Shown here in pieces: positions 26,641 through 35,509 of a DNA stretch of 64,000 nucleotides. The DNA comes from WTFY01 sp965205275 (GTDB taxonomy: Bacteria > Pseudomonadota > Gammaproteobacteria > UBA4575), in contig OZ242168.1 of assembly GCA_965205275.1 (NCBI GenBank), forward strand, positions 682,001 to 746,000, read 5' to 3'. Below the pieces are notes generated by a model that saw only the letters and a list, made by a program, of their open reading frames with translations, did no database searches and was not told where the DNA came from. Each line of letters starts with the position of its first letter. Position 1 is the first letter of the stretch. Position numbers and translations under genes: made by a program.

Positions 26641-26895
26641 CTTACCAGGTCGCCGTCAGATTGAACCCGATCCCGTGCTCGGGCGGGACATCGTCATTGG
26701 CGCCCTCGCGCCGGCGCGCCTCAAGCGAAAGCTTCAGCGATCCGGTGCCGAATCCGGCGCGGGTCAGGCGCCAGCTAAGGTTGTTGTCGCGACCCGCCTG
26801 CGACAAGCCCAGCCCGATCTCCGGCGTGCCCGTGAACCGGCCCTCGAACATCCCGAAGCCATAGCCGAACCGCGCCTCATGCGTTGGGCGAAGGT
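26641..26895 (-). pseudogene. C-terminal fragment of a large outer-membrane/autotransporter-like barrel protein
   Basis: Minus-strand reading EARFGYGFGMFEGRFTGTP, then EIGLGLSQAGRDNNLSWRLT, GSLKLSLEARRREGAN and a terminal GIGFNLTATW. Alternating hydrophobic strands and a C-terminal aromatic residue are typical of the last strands of an outer-membrane barrel. It ends normally, but upstream homology fades at about 26895, so only the tail of the gene is here. Locally very GC-rich against its neighbours, which suggests foreign origin. Confidence 0.5.
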
Positions 26896-26899
26896 CTTG

Positions 26900-27240
26900 G
26901 GATTGTGGTTTGAGGGTGTGCCAGAATACGAGGAAGCTAGGTTAAGCGGATGGCTTGGAAAATACAGCATGTTTGGGGGTGGATGTGAAACCGGTTGGGC
27001 AGGAATTGGCAGGAAATTGGTATGAAGCTGCTGTCGCTACGGGCTCGACAAAGACCACTAGGAGATCAAGTGGGCGTTCACGGACATTTCCGACGAATCG
27101 CGAGTTGTATCCCTGCACGAGGTAAAATGACTTATTAGGGTGTATCTGAACTGAACCTGAGCGCAATCTGCAAGCATCTACTGATGGTAAATGCGGCCTT
27201 GTACGCCACTGTAACACTGATAGGATCAAGGCTCTAATAT
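26900..27240. other. Spacer without recognised gene
   Basis: About 340 bases of mixed composition between the barrel fragment and a small open frame. Nothing recognisable was seen. Confidence 0.4.
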
Positions 27241-27513
27241 ATGGAAAGTATCATGCTCACGAAAATCTGGCAGTCATCAATTCAGCTTGGACTTCCCTTC
27301 CCAGCGCACCAGCTGTCTAACGTTATAGATCTTTCCAAGAGAATCGAATGCATTTCTGATAGAGAGTTTGTAGGCTTTATATGCTTTGATCCGATTCAAC
27401 TCGAACTTCCATTTCCATATCCTGACTCACCCAGAGTATTGGACTTCCTGAGGGCACACAAAAACAAACTGGAAGAGATTTGGACGGATCGCTGCCCTTT
27501 TGGAGAAAAATAA
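27241..27513 (+). CDS. Small hypothetical protein with an internal repeat
   Basis: A 90-residue frame, family unknown. It contains two similar halves: SIQLGLPFPAHQLSNVIDL and PIQLELPFPYPDSPRVLDFL. ATG 27241 has no clear ribosome site; ATG 27253, preceded by GGAAAG, is a possible alternative. Composition matches the AT-rich flanks rather than the GC-rich fragment before it. It could be a real small cargo gene. Confidence 0.35.
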   Translation: MESIMLTKIWQSSIQLGLPFPAHQLSNVIDLSKRIECISDREFVGFICFDPIQLELPFPYPDSPRVLDFLRAHKNKLEEIWTDRCPFGEK

Positions 27514-28056
27514 ATCTAAACCGGGAAATGCATGAAATTACCATCATTACCTCTCTCAAAAGCCTTGGGTACTCCAAGCACATTCAGTGAAGGACTAATA
27601 CGAACAATAAGAAATCAGCCGAGGCTGTCAAAGCCTTGATGAGCAATGAATGCATCAGTACCCCCACCACCTGGGCCCATCCATCCCTGGATCATCGGCC
27701 CCTGTGCCTGGAACCTTCGCTTCAGCTCTCTTTGAAGACCTGGTACCTACGCGGGGGGGTTTGACAGGAACAGGGGGTGGTCGGGGCGGTGTCCGCGTTC
27801 TCATGCACTCCGGGTCAGGCGTCAGCGGCGGTGGCCCACCGCATTCGTACCCTGCGGGTGGAATTTCCGGACCTGGACCAGGCGCCGGTGCAGGGACTGC
27901 CGGCCCGAACGACGACGCTTGCTCCGGGATCCACTGCGCCACGCTTAACGACCGTAAAGCCAAATCGTTGGGTGTGCACCGTCAGCAGCAGTCGGACCAA
28001 CCGGTTGGTTTGAATATAGAGAGACATTTGGCTCATCGTTACCCTGAAGAGGAACG
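27514..28056. other. GC-rich, proline/glycine-coding-like spacer upstream of IS3 element
   Basis: Long overlapping frames on both strands here reflect high GC (proline-rich one way, glycine-rich the other) and lack family signals or ribosome sites. The last 80 or so bases should contain the left end of the IS3-family element whose orfA starts at 28057. Confidence 0.4.
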
Positions 28057-28422
28057 ATGATGACAAAGCAAAAAGACAGCGCTGAGAAAGCGATTCGAGA
28101 TATTCGCCGAGCGACTCGGCGTCAGTATTCAGCCGAAGAGAAGATTCGGATTGTACTGGAAGGTCTGCGCGGTGAAGACAGTATTGCCGAGTTGTGCCGC
28201 AAGGAAGGTATTAATCAAAACCTGTATTATCGCTGGTCGAAGGAGTTTCTGGGGGCCGGCAAGAAACGTTTGGCCGGTGATACCGCACGAGAGGCCAATA
28301 CCGAGGAAGTCAAAACCCTACGCAACGAGGCAGCGCAACTGAAAGAAGCGCTGGCCGAAACGCTGCTGGAAAATCGTCTGCTTAAAAAAAGCACCTACGG
28401 GGCTGGGGGCGACGATACATGA
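28057..28422 (+). CDS. IS3-family transposase OrfA
   Basis: A 121-residue DNA-binding subunit. A helix-turn-helix (RQYSAEEKIRIVLEGLRG, SIAELCRKEGINQNLYYRW) is followed by a leucine-zipper-like helix (LRNEAAQLKEALAETLLENR). GAGGAACG precedes ATG 28057. The TGA stop overlaps the orfB start codon as ATGA, so the two are translationally coupled. Confidence 0.92.
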   Translation: MMTKQKDSAEKAIRDIRRATRRQYSAEEKIRIVLEGLRGEDSIAELCRKEGINQNLYYRWSKEFLGAGKKRLAGDTAREANTEEVKTLRNEAAQLKEALAETLLENRLLKKSTYGAGGDDT

Positions 28423-29342
28423 GATACCGAGCTTCAGAGAAACGCGAGATCATTGATCTGGTGGAGCGCTCCTCGCTACCGGTGCGGCGCACACTTGAGC
28501 GGTTGGGCATCCCGAAGTCGACCTTCTACGGCTGGTACGAGCGTTACCGAGAAGGCGGCTATACCGCTCTTGCCGATGTCCGGCCGAGTAATACTCGGGT
28601 CTGGAATCGCTTACCGGAGAAGATCCGGGAATCGCTCCTGGCGCTCGCTCTTGAGCGACCGGAACTCTCTGCACGGGAGCTTTCTGTGCTGTATACCGAG
28701 CGAGGATACTTCGTGTCCGAGTCCAGTGTTTACAGGCTTTTGAAGGCGCACGATCTGATCACCTGTGCGGCGTTTGTGTGGATGAAGGCCGCCGACAAGT
28801 TCCAGCATCCGACCCCCGCACCCAACCAGCTGTGGCAGACGGATTTTACCTACCTCAAGGTGATCGGCTGGGGCTGGTTTTATCTGTCCACAGTACTTGA
28901 TGACTACTCGCGTTACATCCTGGCCTGGAAGCTGTGCGAGGGTATGACAGCCAGTGATGTCAGCGACACACTCAATCTGGCACTGAGGAACAGCAGGCTT
29001 GAAACGGCCAACGTTCGTCATCGAGCGCGCCGGTTATCCGACAACGGCCCGTCCTATGTATCCTCGGAACTGAAAACGTGGCTCGATGATCACGGCATGG
29101 GCCACACGCGTGGCCGTCCGTATCATCCGATGACGCAAGGCAAGATCGAGCGCTGGCATCGCTCGATGAAGAACCGGGTGTTGCTGGAAAACTATTATCT
29201 GCCCGGTGACCTCAAGGCTCACATCGGTGAGTTCATTGAGTACTACAACACCAAACGCTATCACGAGAGCCTGAATAACCTGACGCCGGAAGATGTTTAC
29301 ACCGGCCGCGGTCAGACAGTCCTGATGATCTTTCCCCCGTAA
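28419..29342 (+). CDS. IS3-family transposase OrfB, C-terminus truncated by a second IS
   Basis: Catalytic rve-fold transposase. The DDE residues lie in LWQTDFTYLKV, RLSDNGPSYVS and TQGKIERWHRSMKNR; the end YYNTKRYHESLNNLTPEDVY then GRGQTVL is family-like. The last codons (MIFPP) are not native: they come from the terminal inverted repeat of the next element, which begins at 29326. Family members continue for some 25 residues past GRGQ. The catalytic core is complete, but this copy has lost its C-terminus and its right IS end. Confidence 0.9.
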   Translation: MRYRASEKREIIDLVERSSLPVRRTLERLGIPKSTFYGWYERYREGGYTALADVRPSNTRVWNRLPEKIRESLLALALERPELSARELSVLYTERGYFVSESSVYRLLKAHDLITCAAFVWMKAADKFQHPTPAPNQLWQTDFTYLKVIGWGWFYLSTVLDDYSRYILAWKLCEGMTASDVSDTLNLALRNSRLETANVRHRARRLSDNGPSYVSSELKTWLDDHGMGHTRGRPYHPMTQGKIERWHRSMKNRVLLENYYLPGDLKAHIGEFIEYYNTKRYHESLNNLTPEDVYTGRGQTVLMIFPP

Positions 29343-29399
29343 CCCGATCCACTTTATGTGAGGGATTTTCCTATAATTTGAACCTTAGGAGGTCCCAAG

Positions 29400-29666
29400 A
29401 TGAAAGGCAAACGATTTACCGACGAGCAGATCATTTCGATCCTGAAAGAGCATGAGGCCGGCGCCAAAATGCCAGACCTGGTACGTAAGCACAATGTAAG
29501 TGAACAGAGCATCTACCGCTGGAAGTCGAAGTACGCTGGTATGGAAGTCTCTGAGGCCAAACGCCTGAAGGAACTGGAGAGCGAGAACACTAAACTCAAA
29601 CGTCTACTGGCGGATACGATGCTGGATAATGCGGCATTAAAGGAACTGGTCGGGAAAAAATTTTAA
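29400..29666 (+). CDS. IS3-family transposase OrfA (IS407-like group)
   Basis: An 88-residue helix-turn-helix subunit (MKGKRFTDEQIISILKEHEA, KHNVSEQSIYRWKSKYAGM) with a zipper helix (ELESENTKLKRLLADTML). A strong AGGAGGT site precedes ATG 29400. A slippery AAAAAATTTT at its last codons permits -1 frameshifting into orfB. Confidence 0.94.
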   Translation: MKGKRFTDEQIISILKEHEAGAKMPDLVRKHNVSEQSIYRWKSKYAGMEVSEAKRLKELESENTKLKRLLADTMLDNAALKELVGKKF

Positions 29667-29701
29667 CGCCCGCTGCCCGTCGCCGGGGTGTTGAGCATCT
29701 G

Positions 29702-30478
29702 GTGACGGCCAACCTTGCCAGTCAGCGGCGGGCGTGTCGATTGGTGGGCTTATCTCGCTCAGTCATGCAGTATCGACCGAGACCTAAGCACGATAAAGTC
29801 CTGTGCCAACGACTGAAAGAGCTGGCCACGCAGTATCCGCGTTATGGCTACCTGATACTGCATGGACTATTGGCAGCGGAAGGTCTGGTTATCAATCGCA
29901 AGCGCACCTACCGACTGTATTGTGAGGCGAATCTACAGGTGAGAACACGACGACGGAAGAAGCTGATACGTCCCAGGATACCAATGATGATACCGGATGG
30001 GCCGGGGCAACGTTGGTCACTCGACTTTGTCTCTGACCAGTTGGCTTCAAGTCGGCGCTTTCGGGTGTTAAACATCATCGATGACTACAGCCGGGAATGT
30101 ATTGGACAGATTGTAGATACCTCAATATCCGGTCTTCGATTGGCAGGGTTTCTGGAAGAGATCGGAACGCTTCGTTCCTTACCAAAAACTATTGTGTGCG
30201 ACAACGGTAGCGAACTGACCAGCAAGGCGATGTTCTTCTGGTCACAACAAAGCGGTGTGAAACTGCATTTTATTCAACCGGGCAAACCCACTCAGAATGC
30301 GTTCGTGGAATCGTTCAATGCCCGCTTTCGAGATACCTGTCTCAATCAACATTGGTTTCGCAATCTGCCTGATGCACGATGCATCATCAATGACTGGCGA
30401 CGCCACTATAACTATATACGACCACACAGCTCACTTGGCTACGTACCACCGGCTGTATTCGCACAACAAGCAGCATGA
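29702..30478 (+). CDS. IS3-family transposase OrfB (IS407-like group)
   Basis: A 258-residue catalytic subunit, normally made as an OrfAB fusion by -1 slippage: reading TTT/TTA after the A run gives LTPAARRRGVEHLVTANLAS in phase with this frame. A GTG at 29702 is the first possible independent start. Catalytic motifs are RWSLDFVSDQL, TIVCDNGSELTS and PTQNAFVESFNARFRDTC; the end is YNYIRPHSSLGYVPPA. Apparently intact. Confidence 0.94.
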   Translation: MTANLASQRRACRLVGLSRSVMQYRPRPKHDKVLCQRLKELATQYPRYGYLILHGLLAAEGLVINRKRTYRLYCEANLQVRTRRRKKLIRPRIPMMIPDGPGQRWSLDFVSDQLASSRRFRVLNIIDDYSRECIGQIVDTSISGLRLAGFLEEIGTLRSLPKTIVCDNGSELTSKAMFFWSQQSGVKLHFIQPGKPTQNAFVESFNARFRDTCLNQHWFRNLPDARCIINDWRRHYNYIRPHSSLGYVPPAVFAQQAA

Positions 30479-30529
30479 TATGATAATTTTTCCCTCACCA
30501 GGAATGGATCTAATTCAGGGGAAAGATCA

Positions 30530-30597
30530 ATGCCAAGAAGACCCACACTCCAGTATTTAAATCAAAAGTTGCTTTGGCGACAATAAAAGGTCGATAA
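30530..30597 (+). pseudogene. N-terminal scrap of another IS3-type orfA
   Basis: ATGCCAAGAAGA followed, after a frame change, by KTHTPVFKSKVALATIKGR and a stop. Members of this group open RRxHTPEFKxKVALxAIKG, so this is a decayed transposase start abutting the right end of the intact element. Confidence 0.5.
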
Positions 30598-30751
30598 GAT
30601 GGTTGCAGCACTGGTAAAACGCTTTTCAATTACTTCAGGCACTAAGGGGTACCTGCATGGGGAATGCTAATTAGTAAAGGCGCAGAACCTAGTATGAAAC
30701 GGAATGCATCAGTAGAAAGCTTTAAGTGTACTACTTTTGGAAGTATCTTGT

Positions 30752-32059
30752 TTAGCAGTCCAGTACGTTATTGCGCTCCCACTCGCTTAGATGCGATGTA
30801 AATTGATGCCACTCTTGCATTTTTAGTTTAATAAATGAGCCTACTAATTCTTCTCCTAGCCCTTTTTGGAGGACTTTGTTTTTTTCTAAAAAGCGCAATG
30901 CATCAAGTAGATTGTTGGGCAGTAATTTAATATTTTTCACTTTGTGTCCCTCTTCGTACATATTGATGTGTAAAGGTTTTCCTGGGTCACGTTTGTTTTC
31001 TATGCCATCCAGCCCAGCAGCAATGATGCCTGCTTGCAGAAGATAAGGGTTTACTGCACCATCCATTAATCGCAGTTCAAATCTTGCATCGTCTGGTACG
31101 CGGATCATATGTGTGCGATTATTCCCAGAATAAGTAATGGAACTTGGAGACCAGGTTGCACCAGAAGTTGTGCGGGGTGCACTGATGCGTTTGTAACTAT
31201 TCACAGTAGGATTAAAAATAGCACATAGAGATTGTGCATGTTGCATGATGCCACCTAAAAACTGGTAGGCGAGTTTAGATAGCCCTAGATCATCGCTTTT
31301 ATTTAAAAATAAATTCTTTTTACCACTCTTATCCCATATTGATATGTGTGCGTGACAACCATTTCCAGTTAAATTGAGAAATGGTTTAGGTGCAAAAGTG
31401 GCACGTAAACCATGTTTTTCAGCTAAGGATTTTGTCATGTATTTAAAAAATACATGACGGTCAGCAGTTACTAATGCATCATCATAATCCCAGTTCATTT
31501 CGAATTGACCATTCGCATCTTCATGATCATTTTGATAAGGATTCCAACCGAGCTTAATCATGTAATCACATATTTCACTGATGAGTGGATATTGGCGCAT
31601 TACGGCTTGTTGGTCGTAACAAGGCTTGGTTTGAGTATCTGCAGCATCAGCTAAAGCCGTGCCTTCTTGATTTATTAAAAAATATTCACACTCCACACCT
31701 GTTTTTATGCGGCAACCTTTTTTGGTGGCGCGCTCAAGCTGACGTTTTAACGCTACACGCGGAGAAGCTTCGACTTCTTTACCATCCATCCATAAATCAC
31801 ATGCAACCCATGCGACTTCGGGGTTCCAGGGTAATTGAATAAAACTATTTGGATCAGGAACACCAAATAAATCTGGGTGGGCTGGGGTCATATCTAACCA
31901 GGTCGCAAATCCGGCAAATCCGGCACCATTCTTTTGCATATCCTTGATGGCTCTTGCCGGCGCTAATTTTGCGCGTAGATTTCCAAATAAATCTACAAAG
32001 CTGACTAGAAAATACTTAACGCCTTTTTCTTTTGCTACTTTTTCTAAATCTATAGTCAT
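30752..32059 (-). CDS. Type III glutamine synthetase family protein (GlnT/GmaS-like)
   Basis: ATP-dependent ligase joining glutamate to ammonia or, in GmaS enzymes, to methylamine. The 435-residue protein opens MTIDLEKVAKEKGVKYFLVS; catalytic glutamine-synthetase elements are GVECEYFLI, QNDHEDANGQFEMNW, NLTGNGCHAHISIW, FNPTVNSYKRI, NRTHMIRVPDDARFELRL and DGAVNPYLLQA. This subfamily is usually called type III GlnT, and the characterised gamma-glutamylmethylamide synthetases fall in it; sequence alone does not settle the amine. It is the last gene after the three glutamate-synthase-like subunits, 53 bases downstream of the FMN subunit, as in N-methylglutamate gene clusters. Codon use is AT-rich. 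Confidence 0.87.
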   Translation of the reverse strand: MTIDLEKVAKEKGVKYFLVSFVDLFGNLRAKLAPARAIKDMQKNGAGFAGFATWLDMTPAHPDLFGVPDPNSFIQLPWNPEVAWVACDLWMDGKEVEASPRVALKRQLERATKKGCRIKTGVECEYFLINQEGTALADAADTQTKPCYDQQAVMRQYPLISEICDYMIKLGWNPYQNDHEDANGQFEMNWDYDDALVTADRHVFFKYMTKSLAEKHGLRATFAPKPFLNLTGNGCHAHISIWDKSGKKNLFLNKSDDLGLSKLAYQFLGGIMQHAQSLCAIFNPTVNSYKRISAPRTTSGATWSPSSITYSGNNRTHMIRVPDDARFELRLMDGAVNPYLLQAGIIAAGLDGIENKRDPGKPLHINMYEEGHKVKNIKLLPNNLLDALRFLEKNKVLQKGLGEELVGSFIKLKMQEWHQFTSHLSEWERNNVLDC

Positions 32060-32112
32060 GATATATTATCTGGAAGACAGCTATAGTTATTTTAATAACT
32101 TATGAATGATTT

Positions 32113-33453
32113 TTAGCATTGTCCTGGAATCCAATCTGTTCCAGCTAAAGGCACTTTCGCCATTGCTGCCGCTTCAACAGTTAAGGCCACCAAATCTTCT
32201 GGCTCTAAATTATGCAAATGAGATTTACCGCAAGCACGCGCTAAGGTTTGTGCTTCCAGTACCATGGTTTGCAATAAATTTTTTATACGGCGTCCGCCTA
32301 ATTCTGGGTCCAAGTTTTTGGATAACTCTGGATCCTGAGTTGAAATTCCAGCCGGACAGCGGCCTTCATGGTATGCATCGTAATAACCTGGTGCGGTGCC
32401 CATCTTGCGATATTCATCTGCATACTTGGGGCTGTTACAACCCAAGGCATATAGTGCAGCCATACCAATGGAAACTGCATCGGCACCCAATGCTATGCAT
32501 TTTGCAACGTCTGCACCATTGCGAATACCACCTGAAACAATAAGCTGTACTTTACGGTGCATTCCCATTTCTTGTAGCGCTTCAACTGCAATTCGCACCG
32601 CTGGTAAGGTGGGAATGCCAACATGTTCAATAAATACATCTTGCGTTGCGGCAGTGCCGCCTTGCATGCCATCGATCACCACTACATCTGCGCCGGCTTT
32701 CACTGACAATTGCACATCATATTTAGTGCGAGTTGCACCGACTTTTATATAAATAGGTTTTTCATGATTGGTTATTTCACGTAGTTCCTGGATTTTTATT
32801 TTAAGATCATCCGGTCCGGTCCAATCAGGATGACGACAGGCGCTACGTTGATCTACACCTTTAGGTAAGGTGCGCATCTGTGCAACACGGTCACTTATTT
32901 TTTGACCCAGCAACATTCCGCCACCACCAGGTTTAGCACCTTGTCCACATACAATTTCGACTGCATCCGCTTTGCGCAAATCATCCGGATTCATACCGTA
33001 ACGTGATGGGAGTAATTGATAAACAAGTGTTTTGGAGGATTTTCTTTCTTCTGGAGTCATTCCACCATCACCTGTCGTGGTGCTAGTACCCATCATTGCG
33101 GCACCTTTACCCAAAGAATCTTTTGCTTCAGCAGACAATGCACCAAAACTCATGCCTGCTATCGTTATTGGTATATCCAGATGTAGTGGATTTTTTGCAT
33201 AGCGTGATCCGAGTACAACATCGGTGTCACAACGTTCACGATAACCTTCAAGTGGATAGCGCGACATGCTGGCACCAAGAAATAATAAATCATCGAAGTG
33301 TGGTAATTTACGTTTAGCTCCACCACCGCGAATACTATAGATGCCTTGCGTGGCAGCACGTTGTATTTCTTGGATAGTACTTTTATCCCAAATGTAAGAT
33401 TCTTTCATTACAGTTTTTGTATCTACTGGTAAATCTGATTTTGCATTACTCAT
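32113..33453 (-). CDS. FMN-binding glutamate synthase-family protein (GlxD/MgsC-like)
   Basis: A 446-residue TIM-barrel subunit corresponding to the FMN domain of glutamate synthase; in MgsABC it would join the amine transfer to make N-methylglutamate. Seen are PITIAGMSFGALSAEAK, GTSTTTGDGGMTPEER, GQGAKPGGGGMLLGQK, KVGATRTKYDVQLSVKAGAD and VSGGIRNGADVAKCIALGAD. At the usual [3Fe-4S] position it reads YYDAYHEGRCPAG, keeping only one Cys, whereas the paralogue at 53886-55277 has CYHCHTGRC. This type therefore probably lacks the cluster. It lies 38 bases after the GXGXG subunit. Confidence 0.88.
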   Translation of the reverse strand: MSNAKSDLPVDTKTVMKESYIWDKSTIQEIQRAATQGIYSIRGGGAKRKLPHFDDLLFLGASMSRYPLEGYRERCDTDVVLGSRYAKNPLHLDIPITIAGMSFGALSAEAKDSLGKGAAMMGTSTTTGDGGMTPEERKSSKTLVYQLLPSRYGMNPDDLRKADAVEIVCGQGAKPGGGGMLLGQKISDRVAQMRTLPKGVDQRSACRHPDWTGPDDLKIKIQELREITNHEKPIYIKVGATRTKYDVQLSVKAGADVVVIDGMQGGTAATQDVFIEHVGIPTLPAVRIAVEALQEMGMHRKVQLIVSGGIRNGADVAKCIALGADAVSIGMAALYALGCNSPKYADEYRKMGTAPGYYDAYHEGRCPAGISTQDPELSKNLDPELGGRRIKNLLQTMVLEAQTLARACGKSHLHNLEPEDLVALTVEAAAMAKVPLAGTDWIPGQC

Positions 33454-33491
33454 TATTATTATAATTTAGGAATTTTGTGAAGAATGATTAA

Positions 33492-34202
33492 TCAATTCAA
33501 TGTGGCATTGTCGATGTTAAAGTTGTAAAGATTTCTTGCTGAACCATAACGTTTGAATTTTTTAGGATCAGCATTTATATCCGCTTTATTTAAAAGTTTA
33601 GTAAGTTTCTCTAGATGAACTTTAGTCATGTCTTTTTCAATACAATCTGTGCCTAAACTTTTTACGTTGCCTTGAACAAAAATTTGCACTTCATATATTG
33701 AATCCCCCAATGCATCGCCTGCATCTCCACAAATAACGAGATTACCTGCTTGACCCATAAATGCACCCATGTGACCAATTGACCCGCCGACAACAATATC
33801 GACCCCTTTCATTGAGATTCCACATCGTGCTGCAGCATCACCTTCAATAATAAGCATGCCACCATGACCACTTGCGCCTGCGTATTGTGAAGCATTACCT
33901 TTAACGGTTACGCGTCCAGACATGATGTTCTCTGCAGCTCCCGCGCCAGCATTACCTGAAATGGTGATGCTGGCAGTCTTATTCATGCCAGCACAGTAAT
34001 ATCCAACATGACCATTTACTTCCACATCAATGGTGGAATCAATTCCGACCGCAATAGCGTGTTTGCCGCGTGGATTACTGATTAAATATTTAATGCGGTC
34101 TTGTTTGCCATTGTGCCGATGAAGTTGTTCATTCAGGGAGCGCACATCGGCTGTTTCAAGATCAAACTGTTTCTTCGCAAGCACAATCTTTGTTAAATTC
34201 AC
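33492..34202 (-). CDS. GXGXG-domain glutamate synthase-like subunit (GlxC/MgsB-like)
   Basis: A 236-residue right-handed beta-helix, equivalent to the C-terminal domain of glutamate synthase, thought to hold the subunits together and help form the ammonia path. The Gly repeats are regular: GVDSTIDVEVNGHVGYYCAG, ISGNAGAGAAENIMSG, GNASQYAGASGHGGMLIIEG, DAAARCGISMKGVDIVVGG and MGQAGNLVICGDAGDALGDS. GTG 34202 is the reported start and overlaps a frameshifted small gene upstream. The synthetase-like operon continues downstream. Confidence 0.88.
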   Translation of the reverse strand: MNLTKIVLAKKQFDLETADVRSLNEQLHRHNGKQDRIKYLISNPRGKHAIAVGIDSTIDVEVNGHVGYYCAGMNKTASITISGNAGAGAAENIMSGRVTVKGNASQYAGASGHGGMLIIEGDAAARCGISMKGVDIVVGGSIGHMGAFMGQAGNLVICGDAGDALGDSIYEVQIFVQGNVKSLGTDCIEKDMTKVHLEKLTKLLNKADINADPKKFKRYGSARNLYNFNIDNATLN

Positions 34203-34445
34203 CGTCTTTAATATTTTCTGTAGGTATATTTGTTATTGGGTTGATGCCCATAAAGTCATTTTTAGAGCTTATTTTTTTATTACTGTTAGGTTGAACGTCA
34301 GAGTAAGGTGATACGATTAGTAGCAGCTCAGATTCTGAAAGTGTATCTAAGGTTGCTCTGTCGCTTTCTGAATGAGAATTAATATTAAGGGCTATAACAC
34401 CCTTGAGTTTAACAACTGAATTTTTATAAAATTAAAATCATCCAT
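34162..34445 (-). pseudogene. Frameshifted small gene inside the glutamate synthase-like operon
   Basis: GAGG precedes ATG 34445, right after the amidotransferase stop. The frame starts MDDFNFIK, then breaks in a run of five A; adding one A gives NSVVKLKGVIALNINSHSE followed by about 65 further codons (including LDTLSESELLLIVSPYSD) to TGA at 34162-34164, about 94 residues in all. No family was recognised. The Shine-Dalgarno site, operon position and length of the second open segment argue for a real small protein. The missing base may be a mutation or a homopolymer read error. Confidence 0.5.
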
Positions 34446-34459
34446 TTTAATACCTCATA

Positions 34460-35359
34460 TTATTTTCTAGCCCAGCTATAAATTTTTTCAGGTTCAGGTT
34501 CCCAAATCTTTGCATTTTCAACACTTGGCAAATTAGCTATAGAACAAAACTCAGAAGCCATTGCCGCCCAATCATCGGTCTCTGCCATGATGGCAGGTTT
34601 GCAACCGATAGGATCTCTAAGTACCGCAAATCCATCACGAGTTCCCACAACAAAAGTATAAAATCCATCTAAATCTTCAATAGCGTTCTCAAGTGCTTCA
34701 CTAAGTGAGTCGCCTTCACGAATTCGCCACATTAAATAACCTGCTGCTACTTCGCTGTCATTATCAGTTTTAAATTCAATTCCTTCTTTTTGTAACTTTC
34801 TGCGCAAGCAGTTGTGATTAGATAAAGAACCATTGTGGACTAAACATAAATCCAGTCCGGTAGAAAATGGATGAGAGTGTTCTGTGGTAACAGCACTTTC
34901 TGTTGCCATGCGTGTATGGCCAAGAGCATGTGTGCCTTGTAGTGTAGCTAGATCAAAGCGATCAATGACATCGCTGGGAATACCTTTGTCTTTATATATT
35001 TCAATGGTAGTACCGGAACTGGTTACATGTAGGTTTGGGAAATTTTCTGATAGCCAAGTTAAAACGGTATTCGCATCGCTAGAGGTAACGACAACAGCAT
35101 GATTAAACCGAATTTCAATTGAAGTGCTGTTCCCAAATTCTTCTTTTAACTGTGAAGATATGTTTTGCCAACTTGTGTTTAAATCATGGTTGAGAAGCGT
35201 AACTTTAGAACTGCCGGCAGCGACTGGGTTTCTATAAAATGCAACGCCGGCACTGTCTGGACCCCGCTCGCTCATCTCCACTAGCATAGGTGAAAGGAGT
35301 TCACCCAAACGTGATTCCAGTTTAGCGTTTTTAATGAAAAGCCCGACGATTCCACACAT
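34460..35359 (-). CDS. Class II glutamine amidotransferase (GlxB/MgsA-like)
   Basis: A 299-residue glutaminase subunit supplying the amine or ammonia for the synthase. The N-terminal nucleophile Cys2 is in MCGIVGLF; the Ntn-hydrolase core shows ERGPDSAGVAFYR, LGHTRMATESAVTTEHSHPF, LVHNGSLSNHNCLRRKL, DNDSEVAAGYLMWRI and GTRDGFAVLRDPIGCKP. TGAGG precedes ATG 35359. It is the first of the synthase-type genes, about 150 bases downstream of the ABC permease on the same strand. Confidence 0.9.
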   Translation of the reverse strand: MCGIVGLFIKNAKLESRLGELLSPMLVEMSERGPDSAGVAFYRNPVAAGSSKVTLLNHDLNTSWQNISSQLKEEFGNSTSIEIRFNHAVVVTSSDANTVLTWLSENFPNLHVTSSGTTIEIYKDKGIPSDVIDRFDLATLQGTHALGHTRMATESAVTTEHSHPFSTGLDLCLVHNGSLSNHNCLRRKLQKEGIEFKTDNDSEVAAGYLMWRIREGDSLSEALENAIEDLDGFYTFVVGTRDGFAVLRDPIGCKPAIMAETDDWAAMASEFCSIANLPSVENAKIWEPEPEKIYSWARK

Positions 35360-35509
35360 TATGTGAGCCTCAAATTATTGTTATTCAGTATCTACTGTTT
35401 TGTCTAACAACTTATTTTCAATGTTTGATTTTATTTTTTCTTGATTATCATTTGGTTAAGCATCCGTGCTCAATTATGAAGAAGTCCTGTTCGTCTAGGT
35501 AGGAGGGAA

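Larger units (their letters stand above)
29326..30529 (+). mobile_element. Complete IS3-family (IS407-like group) insertion sequence
   Basis: A 1,204-base element bounded by inverted repeats of about 39-40 bases, 29326-29365 and 30491-30529. Both start TGATCTTTCCCC (with GATCCA and GTGAGGGA further in). It carries orfA and orfB with a slippery AAAAAATTTT between them. It interrupts the OrfB gene of the preceding IS3-family element. The flanking bases show no clear target duplication. Confidence 0.88.

Noticed and set aside
27650..28060. Glycine/proline-rich frames on both strands before the IS3 element
   Set aside because: Long frames on both strands at once are explained by local high GC; no ribosome site or homologous pattern.
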